64,000 nucleotides of DNA from Beaufortia kweichowensis (taxonomy: Eukaryota > Chordata > Actinopteri > Cypriniformes > Gastromyzontidae). Shown here in pieces: positions 12,401 through 23,735 of the stretch. The notes under the pieces are model-generated. The model saw nothing but the letters and a program-made list of their open reading frames with translations. It was not told the origin of the DNA and did not search any database. The position numbers and the translations under genes were made by a program. How positions within the stretch are numbered: position 1 is the stretch's first letter; every line of letters begins with the position of its first letter. The stretch spans positions 11,498,700 to 11,562,699 of the forward strand of contig CM032807.1 of the NCBI GenBank assembly GCA_019155185.1, given 5' to 3'.

Positions 12401-15234
12401 TGATGAATTTGATAAGATGTCTGACATGGACAGAACAGCCATCCATGAGGTGATGGAACAGGGAAGGGTCACCATTTCCAAGGCTGGGATTCAGGCGAGG
12501 CTTAATGCTCGCTGTAGCGTGTTAGCTGCTGCTAATCCAGTGTATGGAAGGGTAAATATTTAGCTTGGTTGGTAAAATTTAGGATACAGGATCTGAAAAT
12601 TAAACTGAACGTTTTTGTAAACTAGTATGACCAGTATAAAACCCCAATGGAGAACATTGGACTCCAGGATTCCCTGCTCTCCCGATTTGACCTGCTCTTC
12701 ATTGTTCTGGATCAGATGGATCCAGAAAGCGATAAAGAGATCTCTGAGCATGTGCTGCGCATGCACCGTTACAGAACACCCGGGGAGCCGGAAGGAACAG
12801 GTAAGACTGGAGATCTGGTGGTCATCAGCACAAGGGCACAATGGAAATGTAGTAGCCAAAAGTCTGGGGTGCGTATTTGCACAATATTTGCTTTTAATTA
12901 CCCCTCAGGTTAGATTATACTAACAAAATATGATGTGTGTGGTACAAAAATGTAATGCTTAACATTTAAGGGTATTTTTGGACAAAATTGTTTGGCAAAA
13001 GGGTAAACCAGAGCATAGCAGGAAATGTTTTTCTTTTAATATACAAAAAAAACATAGAAAAGCAAAGATGTCAATTGTCCAATGATGGACATCACTTTTG
13101 GCCACTTCTGTATTTTGATCAGTGGATCTCGTTTTACCCAACTTGCAGACAAATGAACTTTGCAAGATTTTATTCATTCATATTCTTAATATTTCTTTTA
13201 TTTGTTTGTTTTGATAAACCTATGCATAATTGCTAAACATTTAAACATTGCCAATATCAGTGAAATAAACTGACCACTGTGTGTAGCGAATAAATGAGCT
13301 GACCGTTTGCCAAGTCATTTGGACCAAACAGTTGTGTATAACTCAAGAACAACCATAAGTTATGTTATTTAGACAGTTAGACAATATGTTAAAAGTTATT
13401 GCTTTCAGTCAAAAATTATTTGTCTTTGTCAAATCCAAAACTTTAAATCTTCATAATCCAGCTATTTGAAAATCTGTGCACGTTTTGGTGTTCCGTTTCA
13501 TAATCTTTAGTCAACTGATGTTCTCATTCTGTCACGTCTGCATCAACAGCAATGCCACTGGGGAGTACAGTGGATGTGTTTGCCACAGAGGATCCAAACA
13601 TCACAGAGGCATCTGAACAGGAACTACAGATCTATGAGAAAAAAGACAACGTCCTGCATGGCCACAGGAAGAAAAAGTACTTTGTTTCTTAAAGATTATC
13701 TCTAATATAAATCACACCTCTTTTTTCCTTTTAATTTCTTTGATGTAACTTGTCTCAAATAATTCAGAACATTGCAGCTACAGGGTTAAATGCTTATTAT
13801 TAAAATGTAATCGTCTTAGGGAGAAGATAGTAACCATGGAATTCATCAGGAAGTACATCCATGTCGCTAAGCTGGTAAAGCCAGTTCTGACCCAAGAGGC
13901 TTCTGACTACATAGCAGAGGAGTATTCCAGACTCAGGAGCCATGACCAAGTCAACAGTGATTCGGCCAGGGTCTGTAAACCCAGATCAGTTTAACCACTG
14001 CTTAACATGACATATACCTGACTATCCCAGCGTTAAAGGGTGAAGTGTTTCAATTCTGTGCTGTTAATGTCATCAAATTTGGAGTATTGTTTAAGCTGGT
14101 TTTCTGAACCCACCTGACAGAGTTTAGGGTACTGCTTATCCAGATGTTCAAAAAGAGTAATGGGTCATTTGATTCTAACTTCCGTTTAAGTGTCTGTCTA
14201 TATTTTACATTTGCTTGGGCTGTGTCTTGACCCACAGACGATGCCTGTGACTGCTCGAGCTCTGGAGACCATGATTCGATTGGCTACTGCCCACGCCAAA
14301 GCCCGCATGAGTAAAACCACCGACCTGGGAGATGCAGAGGCCGCGCTAGAACTCATGCAGTTTGCTTATTTCAAAAAGGTAACGCGGGAAATCTTTTGAA
14401 TGCAGAACTGATTCTGCATAAGCGGAACCACAGCTGTTCAATACCTGAATTGAGTTTAATTTGATGGTTTTGTAGATTCTGGAGAAGGATAAGAAGAGGA
14501 AAGTTCCTGAAGACTCCGAGATAGACATTTCTCAAAGTCAGGAGACAGAAAGTCAAAGAAATGTTCGGTCTGTGGGATATGGTTATTATAACATAAGGCT
14601 TGTGTATACACTCAATGTTAATTTGATGTGACTTTGTCTACAGGAAGCGCTCTCGCATCTCTAAAGATGATGATGTGGATATGACCCAGGAGGACTCGGA
14701 CCCTTACGATTTCACCGATGATGAAAGCAGTAGGTAATCACCCTCAACCTTTATATTCAAACTGAAGCCGCTGAACAAAATTGGTGTCTTTGGCAGCTCA
14801 AGCCAGTCAGAAGACCCGACCAGCTTCTCAAAGGACTAGTCAGAGGAAAAAAGGTGACATCAGTTCAGACAGGTATCAAAATCACTTTCTCTGCCATATA
14901 GCATGGTTCAATCGTGTCTTTGAATGATTCATTTTATCTCCTCAAGTCTGAGTTTAATAAATAGCGGGATTAACTCATTGGGAATAAAGGGTGCTGACTG
15001 TTTCAAAATGACTATTCAACTTTGTGACCCTGTAGATTGAAAGTCTTCAAGACTGCCCTACTGAAGGCCTTTAAAGTGACTAGATCTCAGTCTGTGGCAG
15101 TGCCTGAGCTTCTGACTCACATTAATAAAGGCCAGGATGAAGAGTTTGACCAAAATGAGGTTAACCTGTTACTGGAACGCATGCAGGATGACAACCAGGT
15201 CATGGTATCGGAGAACGTGGTGTTCCTCATCTGA
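9480..15234 (+). CDS. mcm3: DNA replication licensing factor MCM3 (MCM2-7 helicase subunit)
   Basis: MCM3 is one of six AAA+ subunits of the MCM2-7 helicase loaded at replication origins in G1. Seventeen exons join in phase: 9480-9551, 9652-9764, 9930-10138, 10865-10995, 11310-11548, 11616-11724, 11839-11992, 12074-12205, 12343-12551, 12626-12800, 13550-13676, 13820-13970, 14238-14378, 14476-14567, 14644-14729, 14797-14872 and 15036-15234, giving 804 residues (human about 808). Visible motifs are Walker A GDPSVAKS (about 343-350), Walker B CIDEFD (405-410), sensor AAN, arginine finger SRFD (475-478), and the MCM3 blocks LKDFVASIDATYAKQ and EMPEKAPAGQLPRS. The C-terminus has an acidic/basic linker with KKRKVPEDSE as a likely nuclear signal and a winged-helix tail ending VMVSENVVFLI. 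Fish and frogs have a second copy (mcm3l, zygotic mcm3); sequence alone did not tell which this is. An in-frame TAA lies just before the ATG. Confidence 0.96.
10370..10835 (+). repeat. Unclassified dispersed repeat in mcm3 intron 3
   Basis: The stretch around 'gaattaaaatgcacaaacc', 'aataatacccaacaaatag' and 'catggtaaggttgacatttg' reappears as its reverse complement at about 25740-26270, inside trappc8 intron 1. Part of it, including the 'gtcaacc' end, is also at about 38440-38545. No ORF or clear terminal repeat was found. Borders are approximate. Confidence 0.6.
12960..13500. other. mcm3 intron 10, AT-rich, no feature recognised
   Basis: This is the inner part of the 749-base intron between the helicase-domain exon ending at 12800 and the exon beginning at 13550. 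Neither strand shows an exon or a repeat that was recognised. Confidence 0.6.
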
Positions 15235-15358
15235 GGGAGGAGCAATGGTCAAAAGAATTTTTTTTGTACATCAGAAATGTAGATCACATGATAACTTTTG
15301 ATATTACTGTAACTAATCACAAATACACCGAGCATCCCATGATTGAATCCTTTGTCAT

Positions 15359-15366
15359 GTTTTATT
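15359..15366 (-). terminator. Candidate polyadenylation signal of the meprin gene
   Basis: The minus strand reads CCAATAAAAC here, about 170 bases beyond the inferred stop of the meprin gene. It lies just downstream of the mcm3 stop at 15234, so the two convergent 3' UTRs may overlap. Confidence 0.35.
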
Positions 15367-15537
15367 GGTTTTTAATGAAACTGAAAGGTGCTTTAGGTCC
15401 AGGACATTTTTGCATTAGATTTATTTATATTGCACTTAACAGTTAGGACATCATCGAGTATTCAAGACGTGTTTCGGAAATTGAGGCCATGAGAAGCTTA
15501 TTGTTTGGTTCACCATCCTTTTAAAGGGATATTTAGG

Positions 15538-18500
15538 CTTCTGCAAAAAAAAAAAGAAAAAATTGTTAAACATTTGTATAATATTGGAACACCTGGTAAC
15601 TGTCACTGTAGATATTAAGCATGAAAATGCATAATGTTTTATGTTTAACATCTTATTTTTTACATTTTTAATCTTATTTTTAAAATTTTAGTTATTTAAA
15701 AAAAGTAACTTTAGTTTTAATTTGTTTAAAATTGGTTCAACCTGTGTAACAGTGATGGTTACCAGGTGTATATTTCAATGTTTGAAGTTACTTTTGTAGA
15801 CAAAAATATATTTTTGCCACCATATTACCTTCTCTAATTAGAAAATTTTCAAAGATAGAAATAACATTGTGTTCTTTTATTTCGGATGCTTTTAGTCACA
15901 ATATAATTCCCACAGTTACATTGAGTTTCAATTGTGTTATTTCATGGTTTTGATGAGTTTACTTCTATTCTAAAATATGAAAAAAAAAAATCCAAACAAC
16001 AATGTGTGTTTCTGACTGATACTGTATACGTAGATACTCACAACCATCTGTTCTCTCCGGTTCAATCTCTCCATCTCTTTCCATTTGTCCCCTTTTCCGG
16101 ACTCTCCGCACATAGTATGTTGCGCTTACAACGACAGCCAAGAACATGGCAGCTGCCACAACGACACTTATTGCCAACGTTGCTGTCGAACTACCGGAGG
16201 AGGCCGTCACAGAGTCATCATCAATCACTGATATTAAATCTAATGGATAGCTGGTGATATCTGGTTTCCCAAAGTCTGCAAGCTGTGACCTTAAAAGTCC
16301 AGTCACATCTGTTTAGAAAAATTAAAAGTTAACCACAATTCACAGCTGTTTGAACTGTAGGTATTTACCATGTAAAATGAATTGCAAACAAAGCATTTTA
16401 AAAGCAAACCTTCAAGAGAGAGAAGAAAGATTACATCATCTCCTTTAATAAAGGTTCGACTCTTCAGGTGTTCATGTGTGATGAAGCTGCTGGTGCCATA
16501 ACCCGGTCCACGATAGTATGAGTTGCCGTCTTCGTCAGTGACCAGACTTCCCACTTTTTGGGGATCATCCCAGTAATACTCCACGTTACCCGTGGCTGCA
16601 CAAAAAGAATAAATTGTTGATGAAACCTTAGAGATGACAACAGAGCCCTCTGTATTATGTTTGATTGCATTTTCAACTTAAATCTTACAATCAGTGGTGG
16701 TCTTAGTTGGATCTGTAGTGATCATTCTTAAGTTGTTCAATCGTTTTTGAATGTCCGGATGCTGGTCCATCATCTCCATGGAAGCTTGTCGCCATGGACA
16801 TGGCCATCGGAGAAACTCGTCATAAGGTCCAGAGGTCAAATGAAAGTAGATTTCCATTTTATCCGGGCTATCCGTCCTGCCATTAATGTACAAACTAACC
16901 TGGAACGAGTAACCTTCTCTGGATAAGATGGGTGGACTGTAGATTTTGGAACCTACTGGGGTTGTAGCAAGAAGATTGGAAAAGTTGCGAATACGCCAAG
17001 TGTGGTGAGGACACTGTGTTTCCGAAAGGTTAATGTCATCCAGAGACAGACCCCCCTTTGCACCATCACGTCCTTTAACCCCTTCAAACACCACCCTGAA
17101 TTTATGAGAGACTTGTAGGGTCACGTGGTACAGCTCCCAGGAATTCTTAAGACCACCTGAATGGTAGAATATTGTGCATTAGTCATAATGCAAATAGATA
17201 AATGGTGAAAATTATCTATTAAGATTCATTACCACTGATTTGCTGAACGAATCTCAGGTCTCCTCCAGAGGTTTCATCTGTGTATACGCGCACCCAGATA
17301 TTTAGCTCATCATCATTGGCCCCACTGTTGTAATGATAGAACTGCAAGCACTGGAAGTCTCGGTTGGGATAAAAGAGTCGACTCTCCAGGTAAGCCTTGT
17401 CTCCTTTGATTCCCGTGGCTGTGCTGAAATGCATGAAGAATCCGACACCTGTGGAAGTATAACTTTATTAGATAATACTAAGCCAAACTTTAGGTTTATT
17501 GAACTCTTTGCGCCTCATGTTGGGTGTTTAAAGATCATTTGGATGGTACATAAGGACAATGATGGTGTATCAATAATCTTTATGATCATGACCATAGTGC
17601 CATCATAACAAACCACTGTAATGTAAAAACAGCAACTTACAAGCCAAACACTTTGTAATGATAAGTGTTATGAGTGTGTACAGAAGAGACTTACATACGT
17701 TAAATATCTGCAATCAAAGGTTTACCAGACATTTTCAAGAGGACGTTTATAAAGTACCTTGACATTGACCCAAAGTGGTAAAATCTGTCTTTGGACCCCC
17801 TTCTACAGTTTGTTCTCGAGTCCACTTGGCATTCCCATCCTCACCCTGAATCATACCACAGATGTTTGGCTGTTCAAACTGGCAAGAGTCTAAGAAAGTT
17901 AAGGTTGTACCTAAAGGAAGTTTTAAAGAAAAATGGGTTTCAGAGGCGGAGATGTTGACCAAAATAATAGTTTGTTATACAACCTGACTTTTTCTTATCA
18001 GTAAACACTAATGTAATTATAATACAAATTTATGGAGGATTATTGAACTGTAGGTCAACGTCAACCATATCAAACTGAAAACAAAGTGCATTATGAGTTA
18101 TAACCATAAACCTACTGCAGTTATATAGCCTGTTGAGTTTGAGCAGGTCGCTGTCACTAAACTCCATGCGCTGGCCGATCACGTCTATGAACTCTGGTAT
18201 CTTGGTGACGATAGTTGGCTCTTTATCTTTGTTGAAGGATGTTTTACTGTAGTGCATGACAGAGCTGTAGTCATACGGTAAACCAAGAGCTGTTGACACC
18301 TTGTCAGTATATAAATTGAAGTTGTGCTCTTTGCCTATACGTAATGGATAAACAATACCAATAATATTGTTATAACATCTAGAAAATGGTTGATAGACTG
18401 GTTGATAAGTGCAGTTGTTACCTGCTTCAATCTGATCCCAAACTATGATGACGTAATCATCTCTGTCATATCTGGATTGCTCATGCCAGAAACCAAGTGC

Positions 18501-19819
18501 ATGTAAAAACTCATGCTCTACTGTTCCCAATCGATCGCAGTTCGCACCAATCGAAAGCTCCTGTTTCCCAACTTGCCGATTTCCCACCGAAGAATAACAT
18601 CTGATGAAACAGAATAACATTTTGGATGCCACCCAACATTAAAATATGATAGTATTGGTTAAATATGAGTTTCTGCATGGGTAGGATGTGAAATGCTAAG
18701 AGTTTTCTCACCCGCTGCCTTTAAATACAAATATATAATTTGGTTCTCCACTCCACTCCTTGAAGTCAATGCATGTCTTGAGTCTATATTGCTCGAATGC
18801 TTTTAGTATCACACCTTTGGCATTAATTTCTGTTCAAATGTACAGAATAACAGGGGACAGGATGAACAAAAGAAAGGGAGAGGCAAATGACAGATACAGG
18901 TGGTAACTGTGCATTTTAAATAGTTTTAATTTAATATGTTTTTTGGAGATTCACCTACCAAGGGTATTGTCCAAGAAGTATGGCACAGTGGTAGGCCAGC
19001 GATATTTTTCTCCCAAAATAGCATTTTTGCCTTCTGTCTGTAAACCACAAACCCAAAATAAATGTATAACCAATAGAACAACACCTTCAGGATTTGCATA
19101 TTGTCCTACTGTATGTTGTAAATACATATGAAGTCTTATGAGTTACTAATTTCTGACCTCATCAATTACTATATCTCCTTCCACCAGGCGAAGTCCTGCC
19201 TCTGTGGAAACAAGTTACCAGTGGTTTATACTGTGTTTCAAAAATAAGCACTGCAGATTTAACACACTGATGTTTTCACAAACCTTCATTTATGTCAAAT
19301 ATATCATTGTCTTTTCCATTATCTACATCAATTTCTGTATTGCCTGCAAATAGAAAATCCAGAAAATAGAATTAAAAAACATTTATTTATGCAAATGGTG
19401 TAAAATATTGTTGTATTAGAAAGTAAATGTAATTAAGGTTCACCTGAGAGGGTGGATGTTGGCTAGAAAACACATAAAAAACATATAAAAAATGTGTCAA
19501 AGTAGCATTAAACTGCAACTTCAGCTTTTTTCCTGTTTTTTTATTTTTTGTTTTAAAGCATAAACCTCACCAAAAATCTCTTAATCCATTTGAACCTTTT
19601 TTATTGTCAATTAATAATTGTCAGTAATTTCTTAATCTCTTACTTTAAGAAGATCTGAAGATAAAATACTAAAGAAGAATATACGTTTTTGCAGTAAATT
19701 ATATATTAATGTTGTTTTATTTGACAGTAAAACCTATACATATTTTTTCATTTAAAACTTACCAAACACAGGCTTGTAGCACATAAGCACAGAATGAGAA
19801 ATGCCTGAAGAGAGACCAT
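15538..19819 (-). CDS. mep1b: Meprin A subunit beta-like astacin metalloprotease
   Basis: Meprin beta is a membrane-anchored zinc endopeptidase of epithelial surfaces. Exons (minus): 19763-19819, 19444-19462, 19284-19343, 19158-19201, 18959-19037, 18712-18829, 18422-18600, 18116-18334, 17758-17910, 17233-17448, 16689-17156, 16410-16595 and 16042-16308; phases agree throughout. A signal peptide (MVSLQAFLILCLCATS) and short propeptide lead to the astacin domain with zinc site HEFLHALGFWHEQSRYDRD (His155, Glu156, His159, His165) and Met-turn SVMHYS (Met212, Tyr214). MAM (QCLQFYHYNSG, LSLDDINLSE) and MATH (SPPILSREGY, FITHEHLKSR) domains follow, then one membrane helix (about 643-663) with a basic cytosolic start. 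Residues 600-688 contain no Cys, so the EGF module of mammalian meprin beta is absent. After the donor at 16042 a strong acceptor at 15541 would complete a TAA stop (15539-15540), giving 688 residues; that last step is inferred. Synteny with trappc8 supports the beta name. Confidence 0.9.
15728..16028 (-). mobile_element. Short inverted-repeat element, 'GGTACTGTA' family
   Basis: The blocks 'gatgcttttagtcaca', 'ataattcccacagttaca' and 'ctattctaaaatatg' match the copy at 48340-48852 block for block, ending in '(g)atactgta'. It lies in the last meprin intron, 14 bases from the exon end at 16042. The reading frame that runs from that exon into ...WIFFFHILE is therefore repeat-derived and unlikely to be protein. 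Strand here is relative to other copies and arbitrary. Confidence 0.65.
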
Positions 19820-19939
19820 GTCACCATTTGTCTCTGCTCATCTCATAACCTCAGTGGACCTTTGTGTGTTTAGCTTTTTATACAGCATTAAAGCTTCATT
19901 TGCTGATAAGAGCCAGCACCTCCACCGTGTTTGTTTATT

Positions 19940-20290
19940 AACTGTAACGAGGGCTGACTCGGTTGAGTAGTTGAATCCATGTGCAGAGTTTATTAAGTAC
20001 AATAGTACAAACAAAGTAAGGGGCAGATCCAGAAGCGTGGTCAAAATAACAGGCAAAAGGGGTCGAATACAATGATAACAGTCCAAACAGCAAACAAGTC
20101 CAAACAAAACGATAATCCAGTAATCAAGGTCGATAAACAGGCATAGAAACGTACACGTGGCAAACAAACTGAGAACAAAGATCGCTTGGTAGAGACAGGG
20201 AATACTGGCAATACTTCGCAACATGCTTTGCAAGCAACATTTAACAGGTGTAGACAGGAAGTGGAGAGAGAAGAACCGAAAGTGTTACAT
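19940..20290. repeat. Probable dispersed repeat upstream of the meprin gene
   Basis: A run of 'caaacaagtccaaacaaaacg', 'aatccagtaatcaaggtcg' and 'gagacagggaatactggcaa' resembles a common cyprinid interspersed repeat with many 'aaacag/aggca' stretches. The minus-strand 131-residue ORF over it has no family match and is taken as chance. Family assignment is from pattern memory only. Confidence 0.4.
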
Positions 20291-21135
20291 CAACTCGATT
20301 AACAGGACAACTCACAATTGTCATTGTTTAACGTTTATTTATAGCTGTTCTACACCTGTACTGACCTTTTTTAATCAATGGTCATTTATTAAGGAATAGA
20401 ACAATGCATAAATTAGAGTAATTGATAACAAGATTTTGATTTTAAGATCAATTATTGTTATGAGACAAGATGATTTGATACATTTGATGTAATGTATGCA
20501 ATGCATTATACTGGAAAAAATGGAAGCATTAGAAAATACCCTTAAAACTTTTATTGCATTGCCGTATTCATATACATGTTTAAAGAAAAAACAACATGTG
20601 GCAGTTATTTAAAAAGCTTTCAATACAATTTCTGAAGGCAGGCCCATATATTAAAAGAGGCAACATCTAAAAAACGCTTCAAACTTTCATTTTATCACAA
20701 AAGCTTTTTGATTTTTTTTACCTTTGTAAATTGAAAATATTCAAATATTATTTAGTAAAATACGGCAGTATTTCATTTTATATCTTGGATGTCTCATAAA
20801 CTAACAGAATCTATATCTGAAAACAAAATGCATGTGCTAAATAGTGCAAAATCTTTCCATCAAATGGATCATCTAAAGAAATTATTATACTAGTAACCAG
20901 TTAAAATGCAAAGATGCATTAGATATTTGAAGTTTGACAAAACCCATTAAAAACCAAGCAGCTAATCAGACAATTAAACACTTGCTATTGATTTAAATGC
21001 ATTTTCACCACACTTCTTAATATGTATTCTTAATAAAACTGTATATTTATGATGTTTAATATAATCCTTTCAATAAACCCTTTGAACTGATTGTGGATCC
21101 GGTGGATTGTGTTGTCAGATGTCTGTAAATGAGGC
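20291..21135. other. 3' flank of the RING gene and spacer to the meprin gene
   Basis: AT-rich, non-coding. The part next to 21136 is the expected 3' UTR of the RING gene. The minus strand reads AATAAA at 20550-20555, a candidate polyadenylation signal about 580 bases past the stop. Confidence 0.5.
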
Positions 21136-23056
21136 TTAAAAGTTTTGGGCACATGATGCCATGATGGCACACTGCAAGTTGATCTCATCACTCTGGCAGA
21201 CGTTCTGTCAGTCAGAGAAATAAAGTATTAAAGTTAAAACACTGGCATTTATCTGCATTTGATTTGTATACTGTATGTTTTTGTACTTACAGTTATATCA
21301 CCAATGTAGTAGCAGTGACGCAGGTTGAGATGGCCAATGAAGTTACGGCTATAGTATTGTGGATCACCATGGGGCAAAGCTACACACACAGGACAAACCT
21401 AGAAGGCACCAGAGAACACAAAAAGTGAATGCTCTAAATGAAAAATTAAGCAATAAGTCCACATAAAAATCTGTGAAATTATTCTAGCACTTTAATATTA
21501 TCCATATTTAACGACAAATAGAATAAAATGTAGGCTATTTTAATATCAGTGTCAGTGGATCAGTGCATTAATGAGCTGTAGTTGCCATTTGACACATTAA
21601 AATGATATGTACATATAAACCCAGACTTACCACACGTTTGCTGTCATTGGCATGTTCAGTATTGCAGTGATCCAGCAGATCCAGGTCATCCAACCCACCC
21701 TTCTGACAGTAGGGGCACACAAATGTTCTCAAATGTTCTCCAAAGCTGACAAATTCATAAAAACAAAAGAAGTAACAGTTTAACAATTAAAACTAAGAAA
21801 GCAAAAGTAATAATTATTATTGTTTATGGAATATTACACCATTTACTATAAAAGAAAAATTGGTGCAGCCCTTTTTTAATTTATATTTCCTCATAATCTT
21901 TACTCAGAAAAATGAGTTTTACCCCTCCACCTACAAAAACATCTCTTTTCTGCATGCCGTGTGTCTTGGCTTGAGGGCAGAATTATATTGACTGTCCAAT
22001 GGCCAGGCTTCCAAATTCCAACAATCCAAACACCTCCCAAAATGACAAAATTAAAATCCACTGTACCATAAATTTAGCGTTTTTTAAAGATGAGTTTTCC
22101 AGGTTGCTCAAGAAACTGTGCATGCAGTACATGTTTAGTGGTGTTGTAATGGAGGGGATCACCGACAAGAAGGAGGGCCCACCTCCCAACCATCAAATTT
22201 AATAGAGAACCCTCTATCCCATGGGTGATATTTAGAGAGTTACCCCTGGATTCTCTCTTGCTGCTCCATTTCCATGATCTCAGTTTGCGACGGCCTGTAA
22301 ATAAAACAGTACTGTGTAAATCCAGACATGAGTTATTCAAGCCATATCATTTATTCTCTTAATAGGTCTTACCATTCGTCAAGCTCAGCCTCCAGATTTT
22401 CCTGGGCTGGGGTAGGGTTTAGTTGTGCCAGTTGAGCTAGAAGTCTTGAGAAAGCGTTACCAGTTGCAGGTTGTGTGGCTGTAATAGCAGGTTGAGCTCT
22501 GACCCGTGGCACAGGAATGGGTGGAAAAGTGTGTCCAGTTGAAAAGGGACGGGCTTGACGTGGTAGGACAGGTGGTGGGACAGGTGGTGGGACATTCTGA
22601 TTGGGCAGATTGGCTTGATTGGCAGTGTTTGTCTGTGCTGCTTCAATATCTTGAAGTTGGTTAATGAGACTGTTGATGTTTTCAAAATTCAGTGTGAGAT
22701 GACTGTGTGTAATTTCAATAGCATGGCTGAGATTTAATGTTAAATATGCCCATGACTTACCTTTGAATGTTTGTGCCAACACGCCTTTCTGTATTGAACG
22801 TTGCAGAATTCCCAGGCAGGATGAGGAGGCGAAACCTCCGTCTGTCAACAGCAGGACACTGAAATAAACCAGTACAACCAGTAGAGGACAGTGTTCAACA
22901 CATAGAAAGAGAAGAGAATACTTTTTACCCATTTAGAACAGAGTATTTCCTTACCAATGGATTTGTTACTTGGCTTCTGCAGTGTGGACAATGAGCTCTA
23001 TACTGCAAAGATTGCCTTAGGCACCTCTGGCAAATTCTTATAATACAGGGACACAA

Positions 23057-23155
<99 letters not shown>

Positions 23156-23735
23156 AATGAGAACAATTATCATCACGTTTACAGACTTGCTGACAGGATT
23201 GGTAATCGTGATTGATCAAGTGATACGGAATTTCCCAACATACACAAGTACTTTCACTTTTTACTTTCACTTTTGAGGAAAACAAAAAACAAAGCTGCCA
23301 TTTTAAGTGTAACACGTGAAAACAAGGTTCAACGAAATAAGACAAGCTGATTTCACAAAATGAAATTATGTACATATAAAAGTTGTTTTTAAAATGGGCT
23401 AAAAATAAAATACAAAAGGCTATGTTCTGGAGGTAGGACACTTTGATTAATTATAATTTATTATATAAGTTCCTTTATATAAGTATTATATTTATTTATA
23501 CGTTTTTTTCTTCAGCCTGTGCCATCAAACCTTAATAGCCTTGTATTACAGTTTTGTATGTACAGTTATGTAGCCTAACTTATATATTAACAACTGATAA
23601 TATCAAATATATACAAACAAAAACATATTATCATAAAATGTCACAGACTTACACTTTTCCACAGCATTGAGAAGGCTCAGTTGGATCCCTTATTTTGTCC
23701 CTACACACGGGACACTCTTCTTCTGATGTGGCCAT
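21136..23735 (-). CDS. RING plus paired zinc-finger E3 ubiquitin ligase, RNF114/125/138/166 group
   Basis: Eight exons (minus) join in phase: 23653-23735, 22955-23036, 22761-22858, 22373-22669, 22244-22294, 21631-21745, 21291-21398 and 21136-21204, giving 300 residues. The N-terminal RING reads CPVC (residues 8-11), then CCGKVICQRC, then CPHC; the usual His ligand position is Lys. A proline-rich linker (VPPPVPPPVLP) and a Leu/Gln-rich stretch follow. The C-terminus has the paired finger of this group: FVCPYCQKGGLDDLDLLDHC with a later His, then VVCPVCVALPHGDPQYYSRN and FIGHLNLRH. A short tail (DEINLQCAIMAS) sits where relatives carry a ubiquitin-interacting motif. Relatives act in innate signalling (RNF125) and DNA end resection (RNF138). 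Human RNF125 and RNF138 are neighbours of TRAPPC8 and MEP1B, so orthology to one of them is likely, but the linker is unlike either as remembered. Confidence 0.85.
23061..23152. repeat. (GA)n microsatellite beside the RING exon 2 splice acceptor
   Basis: An uninterrupted GA/CT dinucleotide array of about 46 units ends 25 bases before the start of exon 2 of the RING gene (23036, minus strand). Read on the minus strand it is a pure CT tract, so it forms much of the polypyrimidine tract upstream of that acceptor. Confidence 0.95.

Noticed and set aside
15960..16041. Extension of the meprin cytosolic tail to ...WIFFFHILE
   Set aside because: The extension lies in a MITE copy also present at 48340-48852 and follows a good splice donor, so it is more likely intron.
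19838..20233. 131-residue minus ORF with hydrophobic stretches upstream of the meprin signal peptide
   Set aside because: It lies over a probable dispersed repeat, has no family features, and the meprin start at 19819 is well supported.
22369..22932. 187-residue minus ORF beginning with a hydrophobic, signal-like N-terminus
   Set aside because: It reads through two introns of the RING gene. Only 22761-22858 (in another frame) and 22373-22669 are exons, so the hydrophobic start is intronic.
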